Source of the DNA: Svornostia abyssi
Lineage (GTDB): Bacteria > Actinomycetota > Thermoleophilia > Solirubrobacterales > Solirubrobacteraceae
NCBI GenBank assembly: GCA_024666565.1
Contig: CP088295.1
Location: forward strand, 248,001 to 312,000
Reading direction: 5' to 3'
DNA: 64,000 bases
The position numbers and the translations under genes were made by a program. The notes under the pieces were generated by a model. The model saw only the letters and a list, made by a program, of their open reading frames with translations, ran no database searches and was not told the DNA's origin. The number at the start of each line of letters is the position of its first letter. The stretch's first letter is position 1. Below, in pieces: positions 9,348-18,034 of this stretch.

Positions 9348-10111
9348 GACGCGATCATCTTCACGTTGCTGTCGTGGATCTTCCGCTGCGCGCCCGTGCG
9401 CCGCGCGAGCGGCAGCGACGAGTCGGGCAGCCCCTCGAGATACGCGACGTCCTCGCGAAGGATCGCGAGCGCCCGCGCCGGATCGAGCACCGCCCCGTGG
9501 CCCGGCACGACGTGGTCGGCCTGCTCGACGAGCGGTTGCAGGCGGCGCAGCGTCGCGAGGTACGCGTCGCGCGAGCCGCCAGGCGACAGCCACGGGATCT
9601 CGACCGGCGAGAGATAGTCGCCGGCGACCAGCACCTTCGCCCACGGCAGCCAGATCGCCATGCCGTCCGGGGTGTGGCCGTCGGCGGGGTGCAGCTCCAT
9701 CGACGCCTCGCCGATGTCGAGGTAGCCCGGCACGGGCAGCGCCTGCACGTCGCCCAGTGACAACGGCCCGGGACGCTCGACGTAGTGCTCGTCGTCGAAC
9801 TCCCGCAGCTCGCGCTGGGCGGCGCCCGGCTCGCCGCGCAACCGCGCCGCCGTCGTCTCCGGCACGCCGAGTGCCGCGCCCGGGAAGGCATAGCGCCCGA
9901 GCAGATGGTCCCAGTCCCCGTGGGTCGCGAGCAGCCCGCTCACCGGGAAGTCCGCCTGCTCGACGATCGCGGGCAGCACCTCCAGCTCGTCGGGCAGCAC
10001 GGGGCTGTCGATGACGAACCCCTCGTCGCCGTGGCGGACGATGGTGCAGGTGGTCTGCCAGAACCGGCTGGTCGCGACCAGGACGTCGGAGTGCAGGCCG
10101 ACGACGCGCAT
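9344..10111 (-). CDS. MBL-fold metallo-hydrolase
   Basis: A 255-residue metallo-beta-lactamase-fold hydrolase. The zinc motif HxHxDH is present in altered form as THGDWDH (residues 63-69, so the first His is a Thr and the second lies at 64), followed by PADGHTPDGMAIWLP and GDYLSP, and a final PGHG. This variant occurs in MBL proteins that are not classical beta-lactamases. It overlaps the VOC gene by four bases and is first in that unit. No clear -10 or SD was found upstream. The substrate is unknown. Confidence 0.85.
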   Translation of the reverse strand: MRVVGLHSDVLVATSRFWQTTCTIVRHGDEGFVIDSPVLPDELEVLPAIVEQADFPVSGLLATHGDWDHLLGRYAFPGAALGVPETTAARLRGEPGAAQRELREFDDEHYVERPGPLSLGDVQALPVPGYLDIGEASMELHPADGHTPDGMAIWLPWAKVLVAGDYLSPVEIPWLSPGGSRDAYLATLRRLQPLVEQADHVVPGHGAVLDPARALAILREDVAYLEGLPDSSLPLARRTGAQRKIHDSNVKMIAS

Positions 10112-10140
10112 GGCGGGGTGGGCGGGCGGAACTCAGTCGT

Positions 10141-10818
10141 TCAGACGCCGAGCAGCTTCGCCGCTTCGAGCAGCGTCTTGACCTCGGCCGTGGGCTTCTT
10201 CTGCCCCGACTCGAGCTCCTGCTTGTGACGGTTGACCCAGATCACCGGGATCTTCGCCTTGATGCACGGCTCGATGTCGTGGTAGTAGCTCGAGCCGATG
10301 TGAACCCACCCCTTCTTCGAGCCGACCCGGCGCTCGCACTCCTTGAAGTGCGCGGGATCGGGCTTGTAGGAGCGGACCTGCTGGGCGGTGACGACGAGGT
10401 CGAAGTCGTGCGGGATGTGGCGGCGCGTCTGGCCGAGCAGCTTGTCGTCGATGTTCGAGATCAGGCCCGTCTGGAACTTCTTCCCGAACTTGTTGAGCTG
10501 CGGCATGGTCTCCTTGAACGGCTTCCACCGGATGACCGAGTCCGGCAGGAACCCGGAGCGCGAAGACTCCAGCGGCCATCCGAGGTTCTCGGCGATCCGC
10601 ACGGCGCAGCGACGCAGGACCTCGGCGTACAGCTCGTAGCTGCCGCCCTCGATCTCCTTCTCGATCTCCATGAACTGCGCGAGCAGCTCGTCCTTGTCGA
10701 TCGTGAACCCGTCGCGGGACGCCTCCTTCTGGAAGGCGGTGTTGATGCCCTCCTCCCAGTCGATCAACGTGCCGTAGACGTCGAAGGTAACGAAGGTGAT
10801 GTCCTTGGGAAGTGCCAT
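10141..10818 (-). CDS. HAD-superfamily hydrolase, haloacid dehalogenase type II-like
   Basis: Starts MALPKDITFVTFDVYGTLIDWEEGI; the nucleophile is Asp13 in FDVYGTL, motif II is ISNID, and motif III includes SYKPDPAHF followed by GSSYYHDIEPC. This layout matches subfamily I HAD enzymes related to L-2-haloacid dehalogenases, which also act on phosphoesters. Length is 225 residues from ATG 10818; that start is preferred because the hexamer CATAAT (complement of 10829-10834) ends 10 nt upstream, but ATG 10830 (adding MPAL) is possible. The real substrate is unknown. Confidence 0.85.
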   Translation of the reverse strand: MALPKDITFVTFDVYGTLIDWEEGINTAFQKEASRDGFTIDKDELLAQFMEIEKEIEGGSYELYAEVLRRCAVRIAENLGWPLESSRSGFLPDSVIRWKPFKETMPQLNKFGKKFQTGLISNIDDKLLGQTRRHIPHDFDLVVTAQQVRSYKPDPAHFKECERRVGSKKGWVHIGSSYYHDIEPCIKAKIPVIWVNRHKQELESGQKKPTAEVKTLLEAAKLLGV

Positions 10819-10834
10819 GAGTGCGGGCATTATG

Positions 10835-11028
10835 ACTTGATGGCCGTGAGGATGTCCTACCAGCGCGCGCATGCGGCGGTCTGAGGAGCTCGCGCCGCTC
10901 TCGCGCGCGCATCACAGGCGCCGCGCACTTCCGCGCCGACGAGGAGCTGCGTCGGGCCTCGCGTGGGACGTCCTGCCGTGGCCGTCTTCGGCTGGGCGTT
11001 GCCGCTCGCCGCGCCGTTGCGCGTCTGA
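10835..11028. other. Intergenic stretch without recognised gene
   Basis: About 200 bases between the HAD gene and the LuxR-type gene, both on the minus strand. Short open frames here are Arg/Ala-rich shadows. I see GC-rich alternating CGCG tracts and no convincing terminator, RNA gene or repeat; the 3' end of the LuxR transcript and the HAD promoter must lie here. Confidence 0.4.
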
Positions 11029-12030
11029 CTACGCCGCCGCGAGGGCCCAGCGGCCGGCGAACTCGCGCCGCGAGCGCACGCCCGTCTTCTCGAAGATCGC
11101 CTTGAGGTGATCCTGCACCGTCCACGGGGAGAGATGCAGCGCGCCCGCGATCGTCTTCGTGTCGTCGCCGCGCAGCACCGCGAGGGCGATCTCGCGCTCA
11201 CGGCCGGTCAGCCCCGCGGCGCGCAGGCGCAGCTCGAGCAGTGACGGCGGCGGCGCGGGGCGGACGGCAAGCGCGACGCCGGCGCCGTCGACGAGCCGGC
11301 TGGCCTCGACCTCGAGCCAGGCGCCGTCGGCGCCCAGCGTGCTGCTCGTTGCCCGGCCCTCCGCGCGCGCCGCTGCAGCGACGACGTGCAGGACGCCCGG
11401 CAACCCGCCGGTCTCCGCCTCACCGCCGAGCAGGTCTCCGGCGCGCTCGTCGCGGGTCACGACGTGGTCGTCGCCGTCGAGGACGATGAATCCGCCGGGC
11501 TCCGGGCGCGACTGCGCGGCTGCCACCGCGACCCCGAGACGCAGCGCCCGGGCGACCACCGGCACGAGCCGCCCCGCGAGGTCGACCTCCGCCGCGGTAA
11601 AGGCGCGGTCGGCGAACAGTCCCATCGAGCCCCATCGGCCGTAGCCGTCGGCGAAGGCGAGGCGCAGCTCGTCGGCGAACCCGTCGGGGCGCAGCTGCTC
11701 GCGGTAGCGCCGTGAGACCTCCGGCCGCCCCTCCGTCTCGTCGAGCAGGCTCGTGGCCGCCCGCGGCCGCCGCGCGAGCTCGCGGTACTTGGCGACGTCG
11801 TCCTGCTCGTACTCGTTCTGCACCGCCGCCGTGAAGTCACCCGGCAGCTCGCCGCGGACGCCCGTCCACGTGAACAGTCCAGTGGCGGGGTCGGTGAGGT
11901 GGTAGCACGCGCCGACCGGTGTCGTCCCGGCCTCTTCGAGCACGTCGAGCAGCGCGGAGAAGAAGCGATCGGGATCGGCCGGCTCAAGCGCGAGCCGCTC
12001 TACGAGGTCGGATGCGGCCTCCGGACGCAT
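11029..12030 (-). CDS. LuxR-family transcriptional regulator
   Basis: A 333-residue regulator with a C-terminal LuxR/NarL helix-turn-helix: LTGREREIALAVLRGDDTKT then AGALHLSPWTVQDHLKAIFEKTGV, about residues 265-315. The N-terminal two thirds has no sharp motif but reads like a GAF/PAS-type sensory region seen in single-component LuxR regulators (no receiver domain Asp motif). ATG 12030 is chosen because the long upstream extension is antisense to the cupin gene; GTG 12036 is also possible. It is divergent from the cupin gene, whose expression it may control, and a 7-bp inverted repeat lies between them. Confidence 0.82.
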   Translation of the reverse strand: MRPEAASDLVERLALEPADPDRFFSALLDVLEEAGTTPVGACYHLTDPATGLFTWTGVRGELPGDFTAAVQNEYEQDDVAKYRELARRPRAATSLLDETEGRPEVSRRYREQLRPDGFADELRLAFADGYGRWGSMGLFADRAFTAAEVDLAGRLVPVVARALRLGVAVAAAQSRPEPGGFIVLDGDDHVVTRDERAGDLLGGEAETGGLPGVLHVVAAAARAEGRATSSTLGADGAWLEVEASRLVDGAGVALAVRPAPPPSLLELRLRAAGLTGREREIALAVLRGDDTKTIAGALHLSPWTVQDHLKAIFEKTGVRSRREFAGRWALAAA

Positions 12031-12064
12031 CCGCACATGGTGACGGCCCGACGACTGCGTGTGA

Positions 12065-12082
12065 ACCCCAGGTTTCTGGGGT
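12065..12082. promoter_or_regulatory. Inverted repeat between luxR-type and cupin genes, possible operator
   Basis: ACCCCAG and CTGGGGT are perfect 7-bp complementary arms separated by gttt. The site sits 35 bp upstream of the LuxR-type start and 67 bp upstream of the cupin start. It could be an operator for this divergent pair or a small hairpin; no direct evidence separates the two. Confidence 0.4.
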
Positions 12083-12148
12083 GGCACAGCGGAATCCCCC
12101 GCGGTCCTGGGATGGCGGAGCGGCCCTCCGGCCAGGAGCCTGCTCGAC

Positions 12149-12568
12149 ATGACCATCACGACGACACCAGCCCTCCCGGTCCGCGACGGTGGCGGCCGCC
12201 GCCTGAGCATCCGCGGAGGCACCGTCACCGTCAGGGCCGCAAGCGAGCGCCTCACGGTGACCGACCACGAGCTGCCCGCCGGCTTCGGCGGCCCGCCGCT
12301 GCACGTCCACCCCGGCTTCGACGAGGTGTTCTTCGTCCTCGCCGGCACGCTGACGGTCCGCGCCGGCGACGACGTCCACGTGCTCGACCAAGGCAGCTCC
12401 ATCCACGTCCCCGGCGACGTGCCGCACACGTTTGCCGCCGAGGAGGCGGTGCGCTTCACCGTGGCGATGAGCCCCGGCGGCTTCGAGAAGTACTTCGAGG
12501 CGCTCGCGGCCGGCGACGAAGACGCCGCCCGCGCCGCGGGCGACGCGATGGGGTACCGGCCGACCTGA
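12149..12568 (+). CDS. Small cupin-domain protein
   Basis: A 139-residue single-domain cupin. The first cupin motif is LHVHPGFDEV (His52, His54, Glu59) and the second includes PGDVPHTF (His93), giving a complete 3-His/1-Glu metal site. An SD-like AGGAG at 12134-12138 is 10 nt from the ATG. It lies divergent to the LuxR-type regulator. Such proteins include dioxygenases, isomerases and small-molecule binding proteins, so function stays open. Its C-terminal MSPGGFEKYFEAL is typical of quercetinase-like/DUF cupins of actinobacteria. Confidence 0.85.
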   Translation: MTITTTPALPVRDGGGRRLSIRGGTVTVRAASERLTVTDHELPAGFGGPPLHVHPGFDEVFFVLAGTLTVRAGDDVHVLDQGSSIHVPGDVPHTFAAEEAVRFTVAMSPGGFEKYFEALAAGDEDAARAAGDAMGYRPT

Positions 12569-12620
12569 TCGATCGCCGCGCCGTTTGCCCGCGGACATGC
12601 GATCTGTTCAGATTGCACGC

Positions 12621-14021
12621 ATGTCCGAGACTTGGCTCCTCCGCTCCGTCGCCGGGGCGGCCATCACCGCGCTGTGCGCGTGGGGTGGCGCCCCGGCGCA
12701 GGCCGCCGTGTCCGCGCCGCGTGCCGCCGCGCTGGGAGTCCAGGCGCACGTCTACGGCCTCCCGCTCATGGAGTCCCTCCGCGTGCGCTCCACGATGACG
12801 AGCGTCGGGTGCGCGACCGACGAGGGCAACGCGCCGGTCAACGCGTTCAGCCACGCGCGTGCGTTCTCCGGCCCGGAGAACCGCACCGTGATCGCGCCGA
12901 ACGTCGACACGCTCTACTCCATCGCGCATCTCGATCTCGGCGCGGGCCCCGTCGTCCTCAGCCACCCCGACATGGGACGCCGCTACTTCGTCTTCCAGCT
13001 CGTCGACCCGTACACGAACGTCGTGGGCTACGTGGGGTCGCGCACGACCGGTTCGTCGGCCGGCCGCTTCGCCATCACGTGGAGCGGCGCGCCGGGGACG
13101 CCGCCGCCGGGCACGACGCCGATCACCGTCGCGCACCGCCGCATCTGGGTCATCGGCCGCACCCTGGCCTCGGACGCCGCAGACCAGCTCGCAGCGCGCG
13201 CCCTCATGCAGCAGTTCACCCTGGTAGCGCCGCCCGGCACGACGCCGCCCGCCCGGGAGTGCGACCTGCCGATGCCGCAGCCGACCCAGGCGCCGCGCCT
13301 GACCGGGCTGGCGTTCCTCGACGGGCTGAGCGCGGCCATGGAGGAGAACCCCCCGCCGGCCCGCGACGCCGCCTTCCTCGCGCGCCTCGCGCCGATCGGC
13401 GTCGGGCCCGGGCGCCGCACGTCGAGCGCCGGGCTGAGCCGGCCGGCCCGAGCCGCGCTCGCCCGGGCGGTGACGAGCACCGATCGCGCGATGACATCGC
13501 TCACCGATCTCGTCCAGACCGGCCGAGCGCTCGCGCAGCGCGGATGGACGACCACGCCCGCGAACCTCGGGGACTACGGCACGGACTACATCACCCGGGC
13601 CGGGGTCGCGCAGATCGGGCTGGGCGCGAACACCCCGGAGGAGGCGATCTACCGCGTGGCGCTCTTTGACAGCCGCGGGAGCCGGCTCGACGGACGCCGG
13701 TCCTACCGGCTGCGGTTCGCCCCCGGCCAGGAGCCGCCGGCCGACGCGTTCTGGTCGATCACCGCCTACGACGATGACGGGTTCCTCGTCGACGCGCCGG
13801 AGCACCGGCACGCCGTCGGCGACAGCCACCCGCCGCTGCTGCGCCGCCCCGACGGGTCGGTGGACATCGTCTTCAGCCGCACGCGCCCCGCCGACCCGCT
13901 GGTGAACTGGCTGCCGGTGCCACCGGCCCGCTTCCGCCCGTACCTGCGGATCTACGCCCCGCGCACGGCGGCGCTCACCGGAGCCTGGCGGCCGCCCCCG
14001 ATCGTGCGGCTCACCGAGTGA
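12621..14021 (+). CDS. Exported DUF1254/DUF1214 protein
   Basis: A 466-residue product with a signal peptide (LLRSVAGAAITALCAWGGAP, cleavage after AQAA). DUF1254 covers the N-terminal half (VYGLPLMES, then NVDTLYSIAHLDL and the FQLVDPYTNVVGYVG region), and DUF1214 the C-terminal part (RYRLRFA.. analogue SYRLRFAPGQEPPADAFWSITAYD and WLPVPPARFRPYLRIYAP). Family function is unknown; members are often periplasmic or cell-surface. ATG 12621 is chosen over 12585 because it gives a standard signal peptide; CAGATT ends six bases upstream. Its stop overlaps the end of the convergent sulfatase gene by 11 bases. Confidence 0.87.
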   Translation: MSETWLLRSVAGAAITALCAWGGAPAQAAVSAPRAAALGVQAHVYGLPLMESLRVRSTMTSVGCATDEGNAPVNAFSHARAFSGPENRTVIAPNVDTLYSIAHLDLGAGPVVLSHPDMGRRYFVFQLVDPYTNVVGYVGSRTTGSSAGRFAITWSGAPGTPPPGTTPITVAHRRIWVIGRTLASDAADQLAARALMQQFTLVAPPGTTPPARECDLPMPQPTQAPRLTGLAFLDGLSAAMEENPPPARDAAFLARLAPIGVGPGRRTSSAGLSRPARAALARAVTSTDRAMTSLTDLVQTGRALAQRGWTTTPANLGDYGTDYITRAGVAQIGLGANTPEEAIYRVALFDSRGSRLDGRRSYRLRFAPGQEPPADAFWSITAYDDDGFLVDAPEHRHAVGDSHPPLLRRPDGSVDIVFSRTRPADPLVNWLPVPPARFRPYLRIYAPRTAALTGAWRPPPIVRLTE

Positions 14022-15696
14022 GCGGCGGCAGCGGCGCGAGCGCCTGCATGCCGGTCTCGTCGCACGCGGCGGCGAGCGCCTCGTGCAACGACGGCAGGGC
14101 CGCCCGGGCCGCCGCGGTCCGGCCCCGGCCGGTGCCCTTCTCCACCAGCGTGACCGCCTCGTCGGGGTCGGCCTCGAGGTCGTAGAGCTCGTACTCGGGC
14201 GCGACCCGGCCCGCCTGATCGACGTACACCGCGTACTTCCAGCGGTCGCCCCGGATCGCGCGGATCCGGTTGGGCGGCAGCACGGTGTCCTGCATGGCCG
14301 TGCCCGCTTGGTGGTCGTCGAACGTGAACAGCGCGTGGTCGCGCACGCCCTCGGCCGGCGTCGTGTCGAGGACCCCGCCGAAGTCCGTCGCGCTCGCCCG
14401 GACCGCCTCGCGCTCTGGACCGGTCTTCCCGGCGAGGACACCGCAGAGGCTCGTCCCGTCGATGGTGCCGTCGAGCGGGGCGCCGGCCAAGGTGAGCAGC
14501 GTCGGGACGACGTCGACGAGCGTGGCGGCCGTGGCCGACGTCGCGCCCGCCGGGAACAGCAGCGGGTTGGAGATCGTCAGGGGGACGCGGACGGTCTCCT
14601 CGTAGGCGTTGAACATCTTCTGCCGCAGGCCGCCGTGCGAGAGCCCCATCTCGCCGTGATCGGAGAACCGGGTCACCACGGTGCGAGAGCGCAGCGACGC
14701 CGGGTCCGCGGGATCGCCGAGCGCGGAGAGCAGGCGACCGATCTTCGAGTCGACGAGCCGGTGGAGATGGGCGTAGAACCGCAGGTAGTCGAGCTGTGCG
14801 GCCCGCGACCCGACACGGCCGAGGTACGCGGTCTGCCCGAGCTTCATGATCGCGTGCGCCGTCGGCTTGTCTCGCAGGTTCTCGTCGACGGTCGCCGGCA
14901 GCGGGACGTCGAGGTCGGCGAACTCCTCGCGCCGGAACCCGCCGGTCTCGTAGGTCGCGGGGTAGCCGAGGACGTCATGCGGATTGACGAGCGAGACGAT
15001 GAGGCAGAACGGCTCGGGGAGGTCTGCGGCTTTGAGAAAGCGCTCGGCCTGTCGGGTGTAGTCCTCGTCGAACCCTTCCCCCGACGCGCCCGCGGTACCC
15101 CCGCCGAAGCCCTCCGGATCGGCGTTCTCGCCCGCGTCGGGCGGCTCCCAGCCGGGGAACCCGTGGTCGCGCTCCAGGCGCTCGGTGTCGGCCGGCCCCC
15201 AGTTCCCGTGACCGCCGAGCGGCATGGTCAGGTGCCACTTGCCCTTGTAGGCGACGGTGTACCCGGCGTCGCGCAGGCGCGAGCCGAGGGTCGGGATGCC
15301 CGCCGGCAGCTCCGGCTCGCCGCCACCCGGCGGGCCGAGCCGCAGCGCCCCGCGCAGGAACGCCCGGGCGAGCGTCCGCTTCCGAGCTTCACCGCGCGCC
15401 GCGAGCCCCGCCGCCTCGCGGAGGATCTCGGGCCCGCGGGACCGGTCGGGATGCAGGTTGCCCTCGGTGAGCGTGAGCGTCACGCCGTGGCGCGACGGGT
15501 ACGTGCCGGTGAGGAAGCTCGCCCGGCTCGGAGAGCACATCGCCGTCGCGGTGCAGGCGTTGTCGAAGGTCACTCCGGTGCGCCGCAGCTCGGCGTCGGC
15601 GGGCGTCAGCGCGTCGAGCCAGCCCGGCTCGTCGGGCCAGTGCATCGGCGCCCGCTGCTGGTCCGTGATGATGACGAGGAGGTTCGGGCGGGCCAT
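14011..15696 (-). CDS. Sulfatase-family hydrolase (Cys-type)
   Basis: A 561-residue arylsulfatase-superfamily enzyme. The formylglycine motif CxPxR appears as MCSPSRASFLTGTYPSRHG with Cys54, preceded by the metal-binding ITDQQ (Asp12); further alkaline-phosphatase-fold ligands are in FSDHGEMG. No signal peptide is visible, so it may be cytoplasmic. The Cys requires formylglycine-generating enzyme, which is not in the window. The ATG start is preceded by TAGGCT (complement of 15705-15710) ending 8 nt upstream. Proximity to cysDN is about 12 kb and gives no functional link. Substrate (sulfate ester or phosphonate-type) unknown. Confidence 0.9.
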   Translation of the reverse strand: MARPNLLVIITDQQRAPMHWPDEPGWLDALTPADAELRRTGVTFDNACTATAMCSPSRASFLTGTYPSRHGVTLTLTEGNLHPDRSRGPEILREAAGLAARGEARKRTLARAFLRGALRLGPPGGGEPELPAGIPTLGSRLRDAGYTVAYKGKWHLTMPLGGHGNWGPADTERLERDHGFPGWEPPDAGENADPEGFGGGTAGASGEGFDEDYTRQAERFLKAADLPEPFCLIVSLVNPHDVLGYPATYETGGFRREEFADLDVPLPATVDENLRDKPTAHAIMKLGQTAYLGRVGSRAAQLDYLRFYAHLHRLVDSKIGRLLSALGDPADPASLRSRTVVTRFSDHGEMGLSHGGLRQKMFNAYEETVRVPLTISNPLLFPAGATSATAATLVDVVPTLLTLAGAPLDGTIDGTSLCGVLAGKTGPEREAVRASATDFGGVLDTTPAEGVRDHALFTFDDHQAGTAMQDTVLPPNRIRAIRGDRWKYAVYVDQAGRVAPEYELYDLEADPDEAVTLVEKGTGRGRTAAARAALPSLHEALAAACDETGMQALAPLPPLTR

Positions 15697-15769
15697 GGAG
15701 CGCGAGCCTACGTGAGGCCGTGCACACCGCGCGCGCCACGACCGCCCGACCTGATCGACGCACCGTCAC

Positions 15770-15803
15770 TAGAGTCCATCGGCGGCGCCACACCCGGCGC
15801 CGC
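15770..15803 (+). promoter_or_regulatory. Candidate sucC promoter -10 and leader hairpin
   Basis: TAGAGT at 15770-15775 fits a -10 element and is followed by a hairpin with arms GCGGCGCC (15782-15789) and GGCGCCGC (15796-15803). This leaves a leader of roughly 100 nt before the sucC ATG, the longest apparent leader in the window for a housekeeping gene. No clear -35 was found. Function of the hairpin is unknown. Confidence 0.35.
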
Positions 15804-15886
15804 TTGTGTCGCCGGGGTCTGGTTGGCGCTCCCAACCACGCGGCGCGACCCGACTGGTCGCGCCCCCACCCCACCCGAAACGGCAC

Positions 15887-17035
15887 ATGGACCTGCTCGA
15901 ATATCAAGGCAAGCAGCTGTTCGCCAAGCACGGCCTGGAGATCTCCGACGGCCGCGCAGTGACGACCGTCGAAGACGCGGTCGCCGCAGCGAACGAGCTC
16001 GGCTATCCCGTCGTCGTCAAGGCGCAGGTGCTCATCGGCGGCCGCGGCAAGGCCGGCGGCGTCAAGCTCGCGGCCAACGAGGCCGAAGCCACGGAGCACG
16101 CGACGAACATCCTCGGCCTGGACATCAAGGGCCACATCGTCCACACCCTGTGGATCGAGAAGGCGTCGGACATCGACACCGAGTACTACGCCTCGATCCT
16201 GCTGGACCGGTCGGCGAAGAAGCCGCTCGTGATGTTCAGCCTGGAAGGCGGCGTCGAGATCGAGGAGGTCGCCGAGAAGACCCCCGAGCTCCTCATCAAG
16301 CGCAACGTCGATCCGCTCGTCGGCCTGACGAAGGACGAGGCGCTGTCGATCGTGCGCGAGGCGAAGACGCCCGCGGACGTCGAGGAGGGCGTCGCCGACA
16401 TCCTCGTGGCCCTCTACGAGGTGTGGATCGAGGAGGACGCCACGCTCGCCGAGGTCAACCCGCTCATCATCACGCCCGACCGCAAGGCGAAGGCGCTCGA
16501 CGCGAAGGTCTCGCTCGACGAGTCCGCGCTCTTCCGTCACCCGGAGAACGCGAAGCTGCGCTACACGCAGGGCGAGGACGAGCAGGAGGCCGCCGCGCGC
16601 GCCAAGGGCATCACGTACGTGGCGCTCGACGGTGACATCGGCATCCTCGGCAACGGCGCCGGGCTCGTGATGTCGACGCTCGACGTCGTCGCGCAGGCCG
16701 GCGGCACGCCCGCGAACTTCCTGGACGCCGGCGGCGGATCGGACGCCCAGAAGATCACCGAGGCGACGGAGGTCATCCTCTCGAACCCGAACGTGAAGGC
16801 CGTCCTGTTCAACATCTTCGGCGGCATCACGCGCTGCGACGAGGTCGCCAAGGGCCTCATCGAGGCGTTCGGCCAGCTGAAGCCCACCGTCCCGTTCGTC
16901 GTCCGCCTGGACGGCACGAACGACGTGGCCGGCCGCGAGCTGCTCGAGCAGGCCGACCTCCCGAACGTGACCCCCGCCAAGACGATGCTGGAAGCGGCCC
17001 AGACGGTCGTCGCGCTGGCCAAGGAGAACAGCTGA
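15887..17035 (+). CDS. sucC: Succinate-CoA ligase (ADP-forming) subunit beta
   Basis: A 382-residue beta chain of the TCA-cycle enzyme that couples succinyl-CoA hydrolysis to nucleotide triphosphate synthesis. The ATP-grasp domain starts MDLLEYQGKQLFAKHG and contains GGRGKAGGVKLA; the C-terminal CoA-ligase domain has GNGAGLVMSTLDVV and FNIFGGITRCDEVAKG. ATG 15887 is set by homology; the frame extends upstream without conserved sequence. The stop overlaps the sucD start by one base, so the subunits are coupled. The pair ends in a strong hairpin terminator. Confidence 0.97.
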   Translation: MDLLEYQGKQLFAKHGLEISDGRAVTTVEDAVAAANELGYPVVVKAQVLIGGRGKAGGVKLAANEAEATEHATNILGLDIKGHIVHTLWIEKASDIDTEYYASILLDRSAKKPLVMFSLEGGVEIEEVAEKTPELLIKRNVDPLVGLTKDEALSIVREAKTPADVEEGVADILVALYEVWIEEDATLAEVNPLIITPDRKAKALDAKVSLDESALFRHPENAKLRYTQGEDEQEAAARAKGITYVALDGDIGILGNGAGLVMSTLDVVAQAGGTPANFLDAGGGSDAQKITEATEVILSNPNVKAVLFNIFGGITRCDEVAKGLIEAFGQLKPTVPFVVRLDGTNDVAGRELLEQADLPNVTPAKTMLEAAQTVVALAKENS

Positions 17036-17913
17036 TGTCCGTCCTCGTTGGCAACGACACGAAGCTCGCCGTCGCCGGCATCACCGGCCGTGAGGGCTCG
17101 TTCCACACCCTGAACAACCGCAAGTACGGCACGAACGTCGTCGGCGGCATCAACCCGAAGAAGGCCGGGGAGAACGTCGAGGGCATCCCGGTGTTCGCCG
17201 ACTGGGCGACCACCGTCGCCGAGACCGGCGCCAACACGGCGATGATCTTCGTGCCGCCGCCGTTCGCGGCGGCGTCCGCGCTCGAGGCCGCCGCGGCGGG
17301 CGTCGAGGTGGTCATCATCATCACCGAGGGCATCCCCGCGCACGACGAGCTCAAGCTCTACAACCAGGTCAAGCGCGACTACCCGGGCACGACCCTGGTG
17401 GGCCCGAACTGCCCGGGCATCCTGTCGCCGGGCAAGGCGAACGTCGGCATCATCCCGGCGTCGTTCTTCAAGGAGGGCAACGTCGGCGTCGTCTCGCGCT
17501 CCGGCACGCTGACCTACCAGATCGGCAACGAGCTGGCCCAGAAGGGCTTCGGCAACTCGTCGATCGTCGGCATCGGCGGCGACCCCGTCCCGGGCTCGTC
17601 GTTCGTCGACGTCATCGCGCTGTTCGAGGCCGACCCGCAGACCGAGCTCATCGTCATGAGCGGCGAGATCGGCGGCTCGGCCGAGGAGGAGGCGGCCGAG
17701 TACATCGCCGAGCACGTGACGAAGCCGGTCGTCGGCTACATCGCGGGCTTCACCGCCCCGGCGGGCAAGCAGATGGGCCACGCCGGCGCGATCGTGTCCG
17801 GCTCGGCCGGCACCGCCGCCGCCAAGCAGGAGGCCCTTGAGGCCAAGGGCGTGCGCGTCGGTCGCACCCCGACGGAGACCGCCGAGATCGCCATGGAGAT
17901 CCTCGGCGCCTGA
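17035..17913 (+). CDS. sucD: Succinate-CoA ligase subunit alpha
   Basis: A 292-residue alpha chain carrying the CoA-binding Rossmann domain ([20 protein letters not shown]) and the phosphorylated histidine, here His249 in [23 protein letters not shown] and the SRSGTLTYQ segment are family hallmarks. It starts inside the sucC stop (tgATG) and is followed after 10 bases by a perfect 13-bp hairpin. Length and motifs are those of the standard bacterial protein. Confidence 0.97.
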   Translation: MSVLVGNDTKLAVAGITGREGSFHTLNNRKYGTNVVGGINPKKAGENVEGIPVFADWATTVAETGANTAMIFVPPPFAAASALEAAAAGVEVVIIITEGIPAHDELKLYNQVKRDYPGTTLVGPNCPGILSPGKANVGIIPASFFKEGNVGVVSRSGTLTYQIGNELAQKGFGNSSIVGIGGDPVPGSSFVDVIALFEADPQTELIVMSGEIGGSAEEEAAEYIAEHVTKPVVGYIAGFTAPAGKQMGHAGAIVSGSAGTAAAKQEALEAKGVRVGRTPTETAEIAMEILGA

Positions 17914-17923
17914 TCAGCTCAAG

Positions 17924-17959
17924 CCTCCTGCCCCGGTGTCGACTAGCCGGGGCAGGAGG
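17924..17959 (+). terminator. Terminator hairpin after sucCD
   Basis: CCTCCTGCCCCGG (17924-17936) and CCGGGGCAGGAGG (17947-17959) are perfect 13-bp arms around a 10-nt loop, preceded by AA and followed by TTGTCGTT. The T-tract is weak, as usual in very GC-rich genomes. Position directly after sucD supports transcription termination. Confidence 0.85.
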
Positions 17960-18034
17960 TTGTCGTTCCGGGGACCCTGCTTGTGGGGACTTGGCTCGGA
18001 CGCCTGGCCGTTTTCCTCGACCAAGGAGTTCGAC

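Noticed and set aside
9348..9644. N-terminal extension of the VOC protein
   Set aside because: The extra 99 residues are low-complexity Arg/Ala antisense to the MBL gene; GTG 9347 with GTGA overlap explains the start.
15697..15886. Frames upstream of sucC (such as from 15720 or 15806)
   Set aside because: They show no homology or sensible composition, and sucC similarity begins exactly at ATG 15887.
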